Positions 10,706 to 27,250 of a DNA stretch of 64,000 nt are shown here, piece after piece. Each line of letters starts with the position of its first letter. Position 1 is the stretch's first letter. Source of the stretch: Oscheius dolichura (taxonomy: Eukaryota; Nematoda; Chromadorea; Rhabditida; Rhabditidae); assembly GCA_932521035.1 (NCBI GenBank), contig OW051492.1, positions 2,604,001 through 2,668,000 of the forward strand. Direction: 5' to 3'. Position numbers and translations under genes: made by a program. The notes beneath the pieces were generated by a model. It did not search any database, was not told where the DNA came from, and saw only the letters and a list, made by a program, of their open reading frames with translations.

Positions 10706-11749
10706 TTTCGAGAATCTCTATCCAACTGGCTATTTTCGATAGTGTCAATCATGTTTCATCTGTGTTCATGAGCCATTTTTTCCATGAACCTTTTACTTGA
10801 ACCGAGCCCAAAAAGCGCCATCAAAAAATTCAAACCACAAAGCACCCGAAAAGCAGTCCAGTCCACTCGGAAAATAGCCCCATTGTTTGACCGAGTATCA
10901 TCTGTTTCACTGTTCGTTATCTTCTTCGTTGTTTCTATTGGGATTTCGTCTATATATATATAGTCATTTATTTTTTTTTAGCGAATTTCTCTTTCGAGTA
11001 AATGAGCGACTTGATAGCGATCACATTTTGTCAGTTTTGATCAGTTAGTTTAGAACAGCACAGCAATTTCTATTTTATTCCCATTCACAATTTCTTTCTT
11101 CTTATACACGAAAATCCTGCCCATATCGTTGACTCAATTTCACAATATGACGTCACACAATCATCTTGTGCAATACACTAGTATAACTTGCTTTGCATCT
11201 GTTATATGATGCCATCTCATAGTATTTTTGTAATTTACTCAACCTTCTAAGAATGTTTCCTCATTCGTTGTATTGGTCACTCCATCAGTGATCTAAAAAA
11301 GCGTAGGTGCAATTCGATAGAATGTCCAAAACAGCCGAGAAGAGCAAACAATTCATTCTCTCGCTTGTTTCCGTACAATTCTGGTTCTCACTACTCTTTT
11401 TATACATATAACTATTATAATTTCTTTCTTTTTGTACTCATAAGGCTTCTCTTTTATATAATCCTTTTTAGTATAGATATAACTGTGCAGTTTAGAATAA
11501 CGGGAAGTAGTGTGGTGTTGGTTTTGTAATTAGAATGTTTTTATTAAAAAACTGATATAGGAATCACCCTATAATCTGATCCAAACAAAGCTATATATAC
11601 TTTTCTCGTGATAGTGAAATGGCTACGTAGTCAAGTGTGCGTACACCCAAAGTTTGCCTCATTCTTCATTTTTGTCTTTTTGTCTTGATGTTCATATCAT
11701 TTCAATAATTATTTTTTTTAGGTTTCAGTCAGACTAGGGCATCAGAAAA
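10706..11749. other. AT-rich intergenic region
   Basis: About 1 kb without a recognisable gene lies upstream of AARS1. It contains several T-runs and TATATA patches and presumably the AARS1 promoter. No specific site can be supported. Confidence 0.5.
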
Positions 11750-16695
<4,946 letters not shown>

Positions 16696-17599
16696 GACTT
16701 TCTTGTAGAGAAGTGAAACATTTATTATTTATATACGCCTGTTTTGTTTTATGCCTTATTGTTGGGTTTTTGTGGTGAACTTGAATAAATTATACATCTG
16801 TGAATCTCTGTAGCTTTCTGAAAGCTTGGGTTATTATCCTACCGTACTTATCGAATCCTTTATTTCGTCTCAATCAGGCCATTAGTTGCCTATCATTTTG
16901 TTGCTCTTGGAACCGTTGATTAGATTTGATAATGCTAGTCTTTTCTTTTAACTATGCGCTCACGCCATATAGTTAGCATCTAATCAGTTGGATAGCTTTT
17001 TATCGGGTTTCGATGTACCTTGAACATGCACAAGAACTAGAAAACGCTAGTTTTTGTATAGTTGTTGACCTCTAGACTCATTTGTTGGCCTATCAGCTCT
17101 TTTGTGTCTCATGCAACATGACTCAGATTGCCAGTGAATAACCGAAGGCGTTTCTCAGTTTACTTCCTAAGAGTCATCTCTGAATCATCACGCATTCCTT
17201 ATCATGCAAGTGTGAAGATTACCAGTCTGCTTGGAACCACCCAAAGAAGACAGTAAAGAAATGTTTTGCGCTTCTAGTTGCACCCAAGATGTTTCGTGAG
17301 TTCCTATTGAGACTTTATGAATTGTCGTTATCTAATAGTTTTTGAAAGAATATAACATATTTTGCATGATTCCATTCTTGCTCCATTAAAAATTTGGATT
17401 ATATACCGCACATCCTATTGTGGTTCCCATGATTTTACCCAAAAACACAGCTGATCAGTTCACTCAATTCTACCTTCTAACTTTTCCGTCTAATCTTTCA
17501 TTCCACCTTAGCAGTCTGCTGTATTGACTCACTCGAGCTTTTTTTTGTTACCTGATAAAGAGTAACCTTTTCAGATCTACCTCCTGTTTCAAAGGGTGT
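16696..17599. other. Intergenic region AARS1-GBA2
   Basis: The AARS1 3' end (AATAAA at 16783-16788) is followed by about 800 bp with no protein-like frame and no repeat that I recognise. Confidence 0.5.
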
Positions 17600-20500
17600 A
17601 TGGGATCTGGATCAAAGAAACGGAGACCTGACACGGTAGCAGATGGGCCAATTGACACAGATGTTAGTTTATTTTTAACATAATGGTAAAAAATTTCAGT
17701 CCCTGGCTTGGCTACCGGATGATCTAAAAGGACCTGGCTGGCGAGCGCGAGGTGATCGCCGTCCTACAGATAAAAGAGTTCCTTTCAATCGGCCAACTGC
17801 AAAACAAGTGATAATGACTTATTTTTTTACTCTTTAGCTAATTATTTCAGATTTATGATGCGCTACCATTTGTTCGACGTTATTTTATGTATTGGATGAA
17901 ATACTCCTTTGATAAAGAGAAGCTCTTCATAAATACATTTCAACCACTTCGCCATAAGCCTTTTTATGGTGAGCGTTCCTAAACGCTTTATTAAAATTCT
18001 AGGTGTTCCATGTGGAGGTGTTGGTTGTGGTGCAATGGGCCGTGATTTTCGCGGTGGCTTTTGTAAATATAGTCTCCGGCCAGGTTTAGTTGAACATCAA
18101 GTAGATGCCATTCCGGTAAAATTCTTACATTACCGTATATCTTTGTTTATAGGCTAATCAATTTATTTTATCAGTAAGGAAAAACAATGATTGTATCTAT
18201 CAAAAAGTGCTCTCTGCAGCTGATGTCAGAGATAAAACAAAGAATGGGCAACTTAGTGCTTGGGATTTCTCCTTTCCTTCTTCCGATTTATATTACAGGT
18301 AGTATTTTAATTTAATATTTTATTCGTATGGTCTGTCAAGAAAAAAGACGACATTCAAAGGTCTAACGGACGCTCGTGGTGGGAGTCTCTGGCGTGCAAA
18401 TTGCCGTAATTCCCTGTAGCGTCGTTGGAGGAAAAAAATTCTGATTTTATTTATTTCTCGTTTTTGATATGAAATGTTGCGTTTTTTTGTCTTCTAAATA
18501 CTAACAGGGATATGTAAAGCAAAAAAACACAAAATTTCATATCAAAAACGAGAAAACGTAAAATCGTACTTTATTATCCTCCAACAACGCTACGGGGAAT
18601 TACGGCAATTTGCACGCCAGAGGCTGCCACCACGAGCCTCCGTTAGACCTTTGAATGTCGTCTTTTTTCTTGACAGACTATATTACAGAGGTTTATATCC
18701 ACGCTCGTGGACATTGTATAAAATCGCAGACCTTGGCCTACAAGTCATTATTCGACAGATTTCTCCAGTTATTCCTGATGATTATGAAGTGAGCAGATTA
18801 GATTAATGACCCTTTTTCTTTGTAGGATTCTAGCTTACCTGTATCCTGTTTTGTTGTTGAACTCATCAACGATTCTGATGAGGATTATACGTGTTCAATT
18901 GCATTTTCTTTTCGTAACGGAACAGGCTCGCCAAGATGGGAAAAAGAGTCAGAGTGTACGTCAGCAAAGTTTGAAGATTCTGATGGTGAGTTTCTTTTGA
19001 TAATATTCGTTTTATAAATCATTTTTAGTAATCGGAGTTAATCTGTCTCACTCGATCTCACAAATGCCCTGTACTTATGGAATTGCTACAACATCTGTGG
19101 TATTTTAATAAATGGTGAACATTTATACATTTCAGAAAAATACGGCTGCTAACATTTCGGTTTGTAAAGGATTTGATCCTTCAAAATCCGGAGCAGCATA
19201 TTGGAATACTTTGAAAGAAACCGGAGATCTAATAGAAAACGTAATTTTTCTAAAAAATCTAGAGTCTATCATTGCTTAGGACGATACTTGTCCATCTGGA
19301 TCACGCGAATTAGCAGTGGCAGTCTGTCAGCGGATAAAAGTGGATGCTGGCGAGCGAAAATCGGTTGACTTTTGTCTAGCATGGGACATGCCGCAAGTTA
19401 CATTCGGTAGCGAACAGAGAATGTACTTGAGGTTTGAGAGAAGCAACTGTTTTTTTTCTAACTTTGAAATGTAGAAGATACACACGATTTGTCGGAGTTG
19501 GTGGTGCAGCATCCATATTGAGCACACGAGCTCTAAGAAGACGTGCCACTTGGGAAACAAAAATTGATGAATGGCAGGTTAGCTTATTGCTCATCCCTAA
19601 ATTCTTATCTATTTCTCAGGGAAAGATATTAAACCATCCGTTTTTACCCGAATGGTACAAATCGGCTGTATTTAATGAGCTCTATTTTATGACGGATGGA
19701 GGATCCCTATGGTTTGAATTTGATGACAAATGGTCTGCCACCGAAACACAGCTAAGCGATTATACAAAAGCTCTTATGCGACAACATGGACGATTTGGAT
19801 ATTTAGAATGTATCTTTACTTGTTTTAATTAGTATGGAAAAAATTCAGCATGGGAATACCGGATGGTAAACACATATGATGTACATTTTTATGCATCCTT
19901 CGCTTTGGCAAGGCTATGGCCAAAGATCGAACTTACCATGCAAGCGGAATTCAGTTAGAAATAAAAAAGTATTCATCAATTCATATATTTCAGCGGATCA
20001 AATTGCTCATTCCGTGGAAAAGCAAACTCGTTTTCATATGGAAGGAGATATCGCGAACAGAAAGACTGTCGGGCGAGTTCCTCATGATCTAGGAAACCCT
20101 GGTAAATACTGAACTGACCGGATAAACAGTTTATTATTGCAGCAGATGACCCATGGCTTTGTACTAACGCGTATGTAATGCACGACACAGGAAAATGGAA
20201 GGATCTTAATTTAAAATATGTCCTGACATCATGGAGAGATCATGTTGCCTTGGCAGGTGATGACGATTCGGAATTTCTTAAACACACTTGGCCTGCAGTA
20301 CGGGTATTTTTTTAACGGCTACTTCCTTTAAAATAGATGTTTAGATGCTAATAGAAGAAGCGCTAAACAATTGGGATAAAGACGGAGATGGTATGATAGA
20401 AAATTTCGGAAAAGCTGATCAAACCTATGACGCGTGGCAGATGGAAGGCGTTAGGTTAGTTCATTCAGTTTTTGTTTTAAATTTCAGCTTTTTTAGTTCA

Positions 20501-21436
20501 TACTGTGGCTCTCTTTGGCTAGCAGCACTGAAAGTAGCTATTGAAATGGCTGGCCTTATGGGGGATTATGAATCAGCATGCAAATATTCCGAAATTCTCG
20601 TTAAAGCAAAAGAGGTTTGGTTTATTGGCAGTATGTAGATGCCATTTCGTATAGGTTTTTATTGAAAAATTGTGGACTGGGGAATATTTCCGATTTTGTG
20701 AGCGCTCTAAAAGTCGAGAATCCATTATGGCCGATCAATTGTGCGGTATTTGGTTCTTACAGTCAGTTTCTCCAGAACTAGCGGCCGAGGTATAATTTCT
20801 CATTTTCTGAATTTACCACATTCATTCAGCTTCTGCCTGCTGACAAAATAAGATCGGCTCTGGATAAAATTTATGAAATGAATGTCAGAGGCTTTGCCGG
20901 CGGCCAGCTTGGCGCAGTAAATGGTATGCGGCCAGATGGTACCGTTGATAGATATTACATACAGGTATTGTATTTTGTTTAAAGCTGTTATTGTGAATTT
21001 TTCAAGGCTGATGAAGTCTGGACAGGTGTAACTTACGCGCTGGGTGCGTTTTTACTACAACAAGGAGAGATTGAAAGAGCTTTTCATACAGCATCAGGAT
21101 GTTACTCGGCATGCTTTGAAAAAACAGGCCTGCAATATCAAACGCCTGAAGCTCTTTATGAAACTAAGTAAGAACCCCTTTTTAAAATATTTTTGTTTTA
21201 GATTTTATCGAGCGATAGGGTACATGCGACCTTTGTCCATATGGGCAATGCAATGGGCTTTAGAACGCCATTGTGGATTCAATACACCCAATGATTCAAC
21301 GGCACATTCTCTAGTTTCTATTGAAGCAGTTAGTAGCGCAGAAGAAACAGAAGAAGAAGAAATAGTAGAAGTTGGTCGTCTAGAATGCCCTTCTGTAGAT
21401 AGCGTCTCTTTACCAGTTGAATACCTTCCGGCGTAG
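17600..21436 (+). CDS. GBA2: Non-lysosomal glucosylceramidase (GBA2 type)
   Basis: A multi-exon gene from the ATG at 17600 to TAG at 21434-21436. Diagnostic blocks include [20 protein letters not shown] with [13 protein letters not shown], the N-terminal beta-sandwich segment [17 protein letters not shown], and catalytic-domain blocks [13 protein letters not shown] (the Asp/Glu acid-base region), [44 protein letters not shown] and [16 protein letters not shown]. This is the GH116 family, which cleaves glucosylceramide to glucose and ceramide at the cytosolic face of ER and plasma membranes. A TA-flanked MITE occupies one intron (18329-18680). The acidic stretch EEEEIVEVG near the C-terminus is not part of the enzyme core. 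Confidence 0.92.
18329..18680. mobile_element. Palindromic TA-flanked MITE in a GBA2 intron
   Basis: Long terminal inverted repeats (about 110 nt each, starting GGTCTGTCAAGAAAAAAGAC and ending in the complement) flank an AT-rich centre. TA dinucleotides flank both ends (18327-18328 and 18681-18682), which suggests a Tc1/mariner-type target duplication. The element lies within an intron whose AG|A junction restores the GBA2 frame, so it is spliced out. Confidence 0.85.
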
Positions 21437-21615
21437 CCGTTTCCTAGTTATTGTTTATTAGATGTTATTTGATATACGGTTCAAGTGCGGTGCTTTTCAC
21501 CTGTTAGTTTGTTCTCGGTTGTGCAATTGCCAGTGCTATGTAAATTATAATTCACTTTTAAAAGCTGCCATTTTAAGAATTCAGTCACAAAATAGGGCGA
21601 TTTCCTTTGTAGATA

Positions 21616-21784
21616 TACTCTGTCAAGAAAAAAAGACGACTTTCAAAGGTCTAAAATCCTAGCAGCGGGGCGCGGTGACTGAGAGTTTCGGCTGCCAAGA
21701 AGAAAAAATTGCTTGTAAGTTCGCCCCGCAGCTAAATTTGAAACCTTTGAATATCGTCTTTTTTCTTGACGTCATGACAGACTA
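21616..21784. mobile_element. TA-flanked MITE downstream of GBA2
   Basis: It shares termini with the element at 18329-18680 (CTGTCAAGAAAAAAAGACGA left; complement at the right end near 21753-21780) but has a different, shorter interior. That interior (TAGCAGCGGGGCGCGGTGAC) is shared with the truncated copy at 2485. Confidence 0.8.
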
Positions 21785-21928
21785 TCTAGCATTTTATTAC
21801 CAAGTTTAATTCGTGCCTTTATTTATGTTGTAAAAATGAAAATGTAATCTATCCAGAGCTTGTTGTTTCTTCGGTTATAATCCACTGCCTTCCATGCACC
21901 CGGCTATACACGGGAAATTCTTTTTAGC

Positions 21929-22252
21929 ATGCTCAGATGCGGGTTAAGCATATTCAGAAGAGTTTTAAGTACAACTGTAACCGATGGAGAAAAGCGGCTA
22001 ACAGAACTTTTGCGTAATGGAATACCCGGCACAACAGATGTAGTTGTTGAAGATGTCTCAAGTAGGTCGCTCGTTTATATTTCTAACAGCTTCATTCTAG
22101 ATGGATGCGGGTCAATGTACAGTGTTTACGTGGAAGCGTCTTCTTTTGGAGGCAAATCGAAGGTTGCTCAACATAAAATGGTCACCGAACTGCTCAAAGA
22201 ACAAATCAAAGATATGCACGGTCTTTCTATTAAAACTAAAGTTTCTAAATGA
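21929..22252 (+). CDS. BOLA3: Mitochondrial BolA-like protein 3
   Basis: Two exons (21929-22061, 22101-22252) separated by a 39-nt intron. The N-terminus (MLRCGLSIFRRVLSTTV) looks like a mitochondrial presequence. The BolA fold follows, with NGCGSMYSVYVEASSFGGKS, the conserved VAQHKMV containing the invariant His, and the end LKEQIKDMHGLSIKTKV. BOLA3 works with GLRX5 and NFU1 to deliver [4Fe-4S] clusters to lipoate synthase and other mitochondrial enzymes. It lies about 300 bp upstream of JAGN1 on the same strand. Confidence 0.92.
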   Translation: MLRCGLSIFRRVLSTTVTDGEKRLTELLRNGIPGTTDVVVEDVSSRSLVYISNSFILDGCGSMYSVYVEASSFGGKSKVAQHKMVTELLKEQIKDMHGLSIKTKVSK

Positions 22253-22540
22253 TATATTGTATTTCTGACTAGAATAGTATATAATGAACTTCTTAGGAAC
22301 GCTTTGTATCTTCTATAAACAGATTACTTCTCTTCTCTATACATTGGCGAAGAATGGTGGCTCTTTGCTTTCAAATTTGCCGGTCAAAAATGTGGCATAA
22401 ACCGCGCTCCACGGCGACGTCGATCCTTTGAAGTCATCAAAATTGTGATGATTTTTGCCAAACTTTGGTTCCTCGTAGTCGTGCTTCCACTTATTCCTTT
22501 TTGTACATGCCTTCGTTCTCTTCATCTTACAGTTACAACT

Positions 22541-22548
22541 CATTCTAG
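22541..22548 (+). promoter_or_regulatory. Probable spliced-leader acceptor of JAGN1
   Basis: CATTCTAG ends directly at the JAGN1 ATG, leaving no 5' untranslated region, which is typical of a trans-splice acceptor in nematode genes. Confidence 0.5.
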
Positions 22549-23367
22549 ATGTCGTCCCGGGGAGGCGCTCGTGCTGCGGGTACAGACGGTAATGACTTCC
22601 AGCATCGCCAAAGAATAGCTGCTCACTACCAAGAAAGGTAGAAAATTTCGTAAAAATTGATGCAAACAATTATTTTCAGTGCAAGTTATAAAACAACCTT
22701 GAAATGGTTTTTCATACCTCACGTTCTTATTTTAATCTTCATGTGGCTAAAAGTTAGCGAGTTCAAGGGGCATTTATGATAGTCTACTTAGGTAGGCAGT
22801 GAAATCCTGCGTAAAGATTTTGGATGGAAAAGCCCATTTTTTGAACGCCTCGATATGCCGTCAGCATATCCTTGGGAATATGTTTGGTGCTTGTCATTTA
22901 TTCCTCCCGTACTAGCCTTGATGTCTTTTCCAAAAAATAAGGTATTATTTTCTTTCGCTATAAACTAACCGCTACTTTCAGGTAAAACTGATCAATTATC
23001 ACTATTATGCTCAATTCTTCTTTGGTATTCTTCCATGTATGATTGGTTTAGGAGGACAAGTTCCTGAATTTTTTGACTATGTTTATGATGAAAACAGCCG
23101 CACGCCAACTTTCAAGGTTGCTTTACTGTTTTAAATTATATATATATATAATTTTAATTTATATATATATATATATATATAATTTTAATTTATATATATA
23201 TATATATAATTTTAATTTATATATATATATATATATAATTTTAGGGAACATTTCCAATGGTCATAGTCTGGTATATATTCTTTGCTGTAGCCCTACAGAT
23301 TCATGGATTCTGTATGTACTTTTCTTACCTCCTTGCCTCCGCCTGGACACCAGTCAAAAGGGATTAA
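22549..23367 (+). CDS. JAGN1: Jagunal homolog (ER membrane protein)
   Basis: Exons chained from the ATG at 22549 to TAA at 23365-23367 encode the family-defining start [19 protein letters not shown], then IAAHYQES and four hydrophobic segments ([62 protein letters not shown]). Jagunal is a four-pass ER protein required for ER organisation and secretory traffic (neutrophil function in humans, oocyte ER in flies). The length, about 195 residues, is close to that of the family (about 180). The fourth intron carries an expanded (TA)n repeat (23137-23243). Confidence 0.93.
23137..23243. repeat. AT-rich minisatellite in a JAGN1 intron
   Basis: Four runs of (TA)n, each followed by ATTTTAATT, repeat with a period of about 35 nt. 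The intron still ends in ATTTTAG, so splicing is likely kept. Confidence 0.85.
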
Positions 23368-23571
23368 TTCATCATATCGTTTTCGTTATGTGACATTCGT
23401 TGATTTTATATGTTGTATTTCACGTGCTTTCATTATTAGGGTATAGTGGATTATTAAAGTTTTAGATCTTACCTGGTGTTTATTTCTTCAGAGTTTGTTT
23501 CTGCGAATATTCTTTTCTTTTTAATTGTTTATGTTTAACTTATATATATTTAGCTTCAGAAATGACGTGGG

Positions 23572-24633
23572 GCTGTGGATTTGATGATCGAGATGAAGAA
23601 ACTGGTGAAACGGCTGTACTCAAGAATGAATTTATGCACGAACCTGTGCACAGCACGATGACGTTTCCTAATCCACCTCATGGAATCGCTGTAAGTAACT
23701 TCAGAAACGTTTACCCTCTATAATACACGTCATTTTTACTTACATCATAATTATAGGCTAATGATTTTGTCTCGCAGCATTTCGGCAAATCAGCTGGTAA
23801 CCTGCAGTTCCGAAAGGGTACTACTACCTTGGCTTTTGTTTATGAACCTGCTACCGCTAACGACAAAGGCGGAATTATCATTGCTGTTGACTCTCGTGCT
23901 AGTGCTGGCCAATACATTTGTATGTTTATCTTTACTTCCTAATATTTCTATTTTCCAGCTTCCAAATCTGTTATGAAAATTTTGGATGTTGGAGATCGCA
24001 TGGTGGCTACAATGGCTGGCGGAGCAGCCGACTGTCAGTTTTGGACCCGTACCGTAGCTAAATATTGCGATCTCTACGAGTTGAGAGAAAAAACACCCAT
24101 TACTGTGAGAGCTGCAAGTAAATACTTTGCAAATGTTCTTTATAACTACAAAGGACAAGGACTCTCTGTCGTAAGTTTGATATATTCTTCTATTCATGTT
24201 GTATGTCTTCAGGGATCGATGGTTGCTGGTTATGATTCTCGTGGCCCTCAAATTTGGAAAGTTGACAGTGATGGAGACCGTTGTCAGCTGCGAGTGTGCT
24301 CCGTTGGATCTGGATCTCTCAATGCGTATGGTATTTTGGACACCCATTACAAGCCGAAAATGACTGACGAGGAAGCGCGTACCCTTGGACGCCGGGCTAT
24401 CATGCATGCCACTTACCGTGATTCTGGATCTGGTGGAACTTGTAACAGTAAGTTTTTTTTTCAACAGATTGCCTTATTCTTTTTCATTTTCACCATGGTT
24501 ACTTTTTATTTCAGTGGTTTACATTTCGCCCGATGAAAAGGTTCGCTTACCATCCTTTGATGTCAGTCAGCTCTGGTATGAATTCGCTGATGAATTGAAG
24601 AGAGACATCGCGTACGAACCGACTGATGCCTAA
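23572..24633 (+). CDS. PSMB5: Proteasome subunit beta type 5 (chymotrypsin-like)
   Basis: The ATG at 23572 follows a CTTCAG acceptor by two bases. A propeptide of about 60 residues precedes the processing site in FRKGTTTLAFVYEP, where the Thr after Gly becomes the N-terminal nucleophile. GGIIIAVDSRASAGQYI, the SKSVMKILDVGDRMVATMAG block, and the conserved DSGSGGTCN near the end match beta5. This subunit provides the chymotrypsin-like activity of the 20S core. The stop is TAA at 24631-24633, followed by overlapping AATAAA signals at 24681-24690. The next gene starts only 137 bp later. Confidence 0.95.
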
Positions 24634-24770
24634 TTTATTTGTCTCATAAAGTAAACCGATACCGATGTTTTTTACGTAAATAAATAAATTTGATCTACAC
24701 TTTTTTTTTCTTATACGGAATTCACCATTGTCTTCTAAAATTGGAATGTTTCTAATATCAGCTACTAGGT

Positions 24771-26961
24771 ATGACCTTTTTAATTTTATACGGCACTGAA
24801 ACTGGAACTGCGCAAGATGTCGGCGAATCGCTAAGGCGAGATGCAGTATTACGACATATCGAAGCAAGAGTAGTATCATTTGAAGATTATGAGATGGAGG
24901 TTTTTTTGGTTCATATCAAATAATCTAAACATTATAGCATTTAAACATGGAGAAGGTAGTAATATTTGTTGTTAGCACCACTGGACAAGGAGAGATACCG
25001 CCCAATATGCAACGAGCTTGGCGATGGCTACTAAGAAAAGCAATTCCATCACATTGGATGCAAAATGTCAGCTCCTCGTTGATTGTTTATTCGTAGTTTA
25101 GGTAAAGTGTGCCGTTTTCGGACTAGGTGACTCCTCGTATCCCAAATATAATCAAGCAGGGATAAAATTATATAGACGATTGCTACAGATAGGCGCAGAT
25201 ATGATGATCCCACGAGGATTAGGTTTGAGCAGTGCTTGTTAGTTTTGTAAACGCTTAATTTAAAGGAGATGATCAACATGAATTAGGACTAGACGGAGCT
25301 TTTATTCCGTGGAGAAATCAGCTTTGGAATTACATCGAGAATAACCAGCTGTTCCAGGTGAGGTGCGGAATTTTTTTTTAGAGAAATACTTATACAGGAT
25401 GCCGTTTTTGATTTTGAAAATCATGAAAGAATCCCTTCGAAATTTCAATTAGATTATTCTTGTAGCGGTGGAGAATCGAGTCAAACTAAAGATTTCTTCG
25501 AATTGAAGACATTAGCAAACGAAAGAGTGACAGCTCAGGATCATTTTCAAGTTAGTTACTGAATAGTTGCTGATATGAACCATTATTCTGCTTAGGATAC
25601 ACGTCTTGTTGATTTTGAGATCCCTGAATGGGAAAAATGGAGGTATGCATATCTAGAGCATCATTTGTAATTTGTTTTAGCTACAATCCAGGAGATGTAT
25701 TAATGATCCGGCCTTATAATTTAGAAGAATCGGTCAAAATTGCCATAGAAGCGCTCGGATATACAGAAGAAGAGCTTGATACACCTTTCACTATTAAACC
25801 TCGTGCTGTCTTTGATAGACCTCCACCTCAATATCTGCTTGGAAGTACAGTGTTTTCAGTCCCTTTCCATTAATCTTTCTAGAAATAAGTACATTGCGAG
25901 ACTGCCTTAAACGGTACTTCGATCTTCAAACAATCCCGAAGAAATCTTTTTTTGAAGTATTGGCAACTTTGGCAGATAATGCAATGGAAAAAGAAAAGCT
26001 CATGGAGCTAAGCAACCCAAAATTTATAGTAAGAGAAATTTTTGTTAGCTCGTACCTATTTGTAGGATGATCTTCTGGATTATAGCTATCGATCTCGCAG
26101 AACTACCGCCGAAACGTTGAGAGATTTTCCGCATACCACAAAACAAATCAATCCAGAATATCTTTTCGATATATTTCGCCCTATTCGGCCTAGAGCTTTC
26201 AGTATTGCTTCTGCAGGTGATAAACAACGAGATCGAATCCAACTTCTTGTGGCAAAAGTACGTCGATATAAAATGTATAGAGAGTGTTGCAGGTCGAATA
26301 TCGCTCCCGCATGTCAGATGCACGAAGAGGTCTCTGTAGTTCATTTTTATCCAGATTACGCCCAGGCGATAAAGTTTTTGCCAAATTACGACCAGGAACT
26401 TTTCGATTTCCAAATGTCAATGTTCCGGTTGTGTGTATTGGCCCAGGAACAGGTGTAGCACCGTTCAGGAGTTTTCTTCGATGGAGAAATAGGTAAGGCT
26501 GGTTTGATGTGATATTTACAGCGTACATTGCAGCGAATCTTCAGTTGAGAAAAGTATTTTGTTCTTTGGTTGCCGTGGTAAGGATAAGGACAACTACTTT
26601 GTATCGGAATGGCCACTTTATAAATCTGTAATGCTTATTACAGCATTCAGCCGAGATACGGAGAAAAAGGTTTCTATATCTGATATTTTTGCAATACAAG
26701 AGTTGAGGTCTATGTGCAAGACAAAATACGAGAATATGGCGATCTAGTTTGGGATATTTTATTTTCATGCAAAGGCAATACTCGTTGTTTATTATAATTT
26801 CCATTTTAGGGTATTGTTTTATAGCTGGAAGCTCTGGAGATATGCCGAAAGCGGTTGCAGCTGCTCTAAATGATATGGCAATTACGAGAGGATGGAAGGA
26901 TGATACATTTACTACAGCATTGGAAAAAGAAAACCGATTACAATATGAAACATGGTCTTAG
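24771..26961 (+). CDS. NDOR1: NADPH-dependent diflavin oxidoreductase 1
   Basis: The gene starts at 24771, two bases after a GCTACTAG acceptor. It encodes a flavodoxin-like FMN domain ([56 protein letters not shown]), then an FAD-binding domain ([13 protein letters not shown], with the R-x-Y/F-S motif). The NADPH domain follows ([47 protein letters not shown]), with the aromatic penultimate tail residue in YETWS. NDOR1 passes electrons from NADPH to CIAPIN1 in cytosolic Fe-S cluster assembly. Introns are 30-60 nt. The stop is TAG at 26959-26961. Confidence 0.93.
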
Positions 26962-27241
26962 AATATCTTTATAGAACCAATAATAAATTCGTTTCATTTT
27001 CTCTTTGTGCTGTTGTGTGTACTATAAGCTTCTCTGCATGTAATTCTATTTTGTCGTGTATTTTGCTGAATGGACATAACGGTCATCTCTAAATAACCCC
27101 GAAATCTCATAATTGAAGTGAAATTTTTTGAACGCGTACGCGACTGGCGGGAAGATTTAGTGTTCCCTCAACTTTATGTTATTCTTTCCATTTCCTCTTG
27201 TAAGCTAATTCGTTATTCTTTCTCTCCGGTGTAACACGTTG

Positions 27242-27250
27242 TTTTTACAG
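27242..27250 (+). promoter_or_regulatory. Probable spliced-leader acceptor of MCM10
   Basis: TTTTTACAG abuts the MCM10 start codon at 27251, again leaving no 5' untranslated region. Confidence 0.5.

Noticed and set aside
18329-18680. Long hairpin as a microRNA precursor
   Set aside because: The arms of about 110 nt with transposon-like ends, TA flanks and a related copy nearby fit a MITE much better.
22337-22722. Reverse-strand frames of 110 and 60 codons
   Set aside because: They overlap JAGN1 exon 1 and lack any protein-like motif; the forward strand has a complete known gene.
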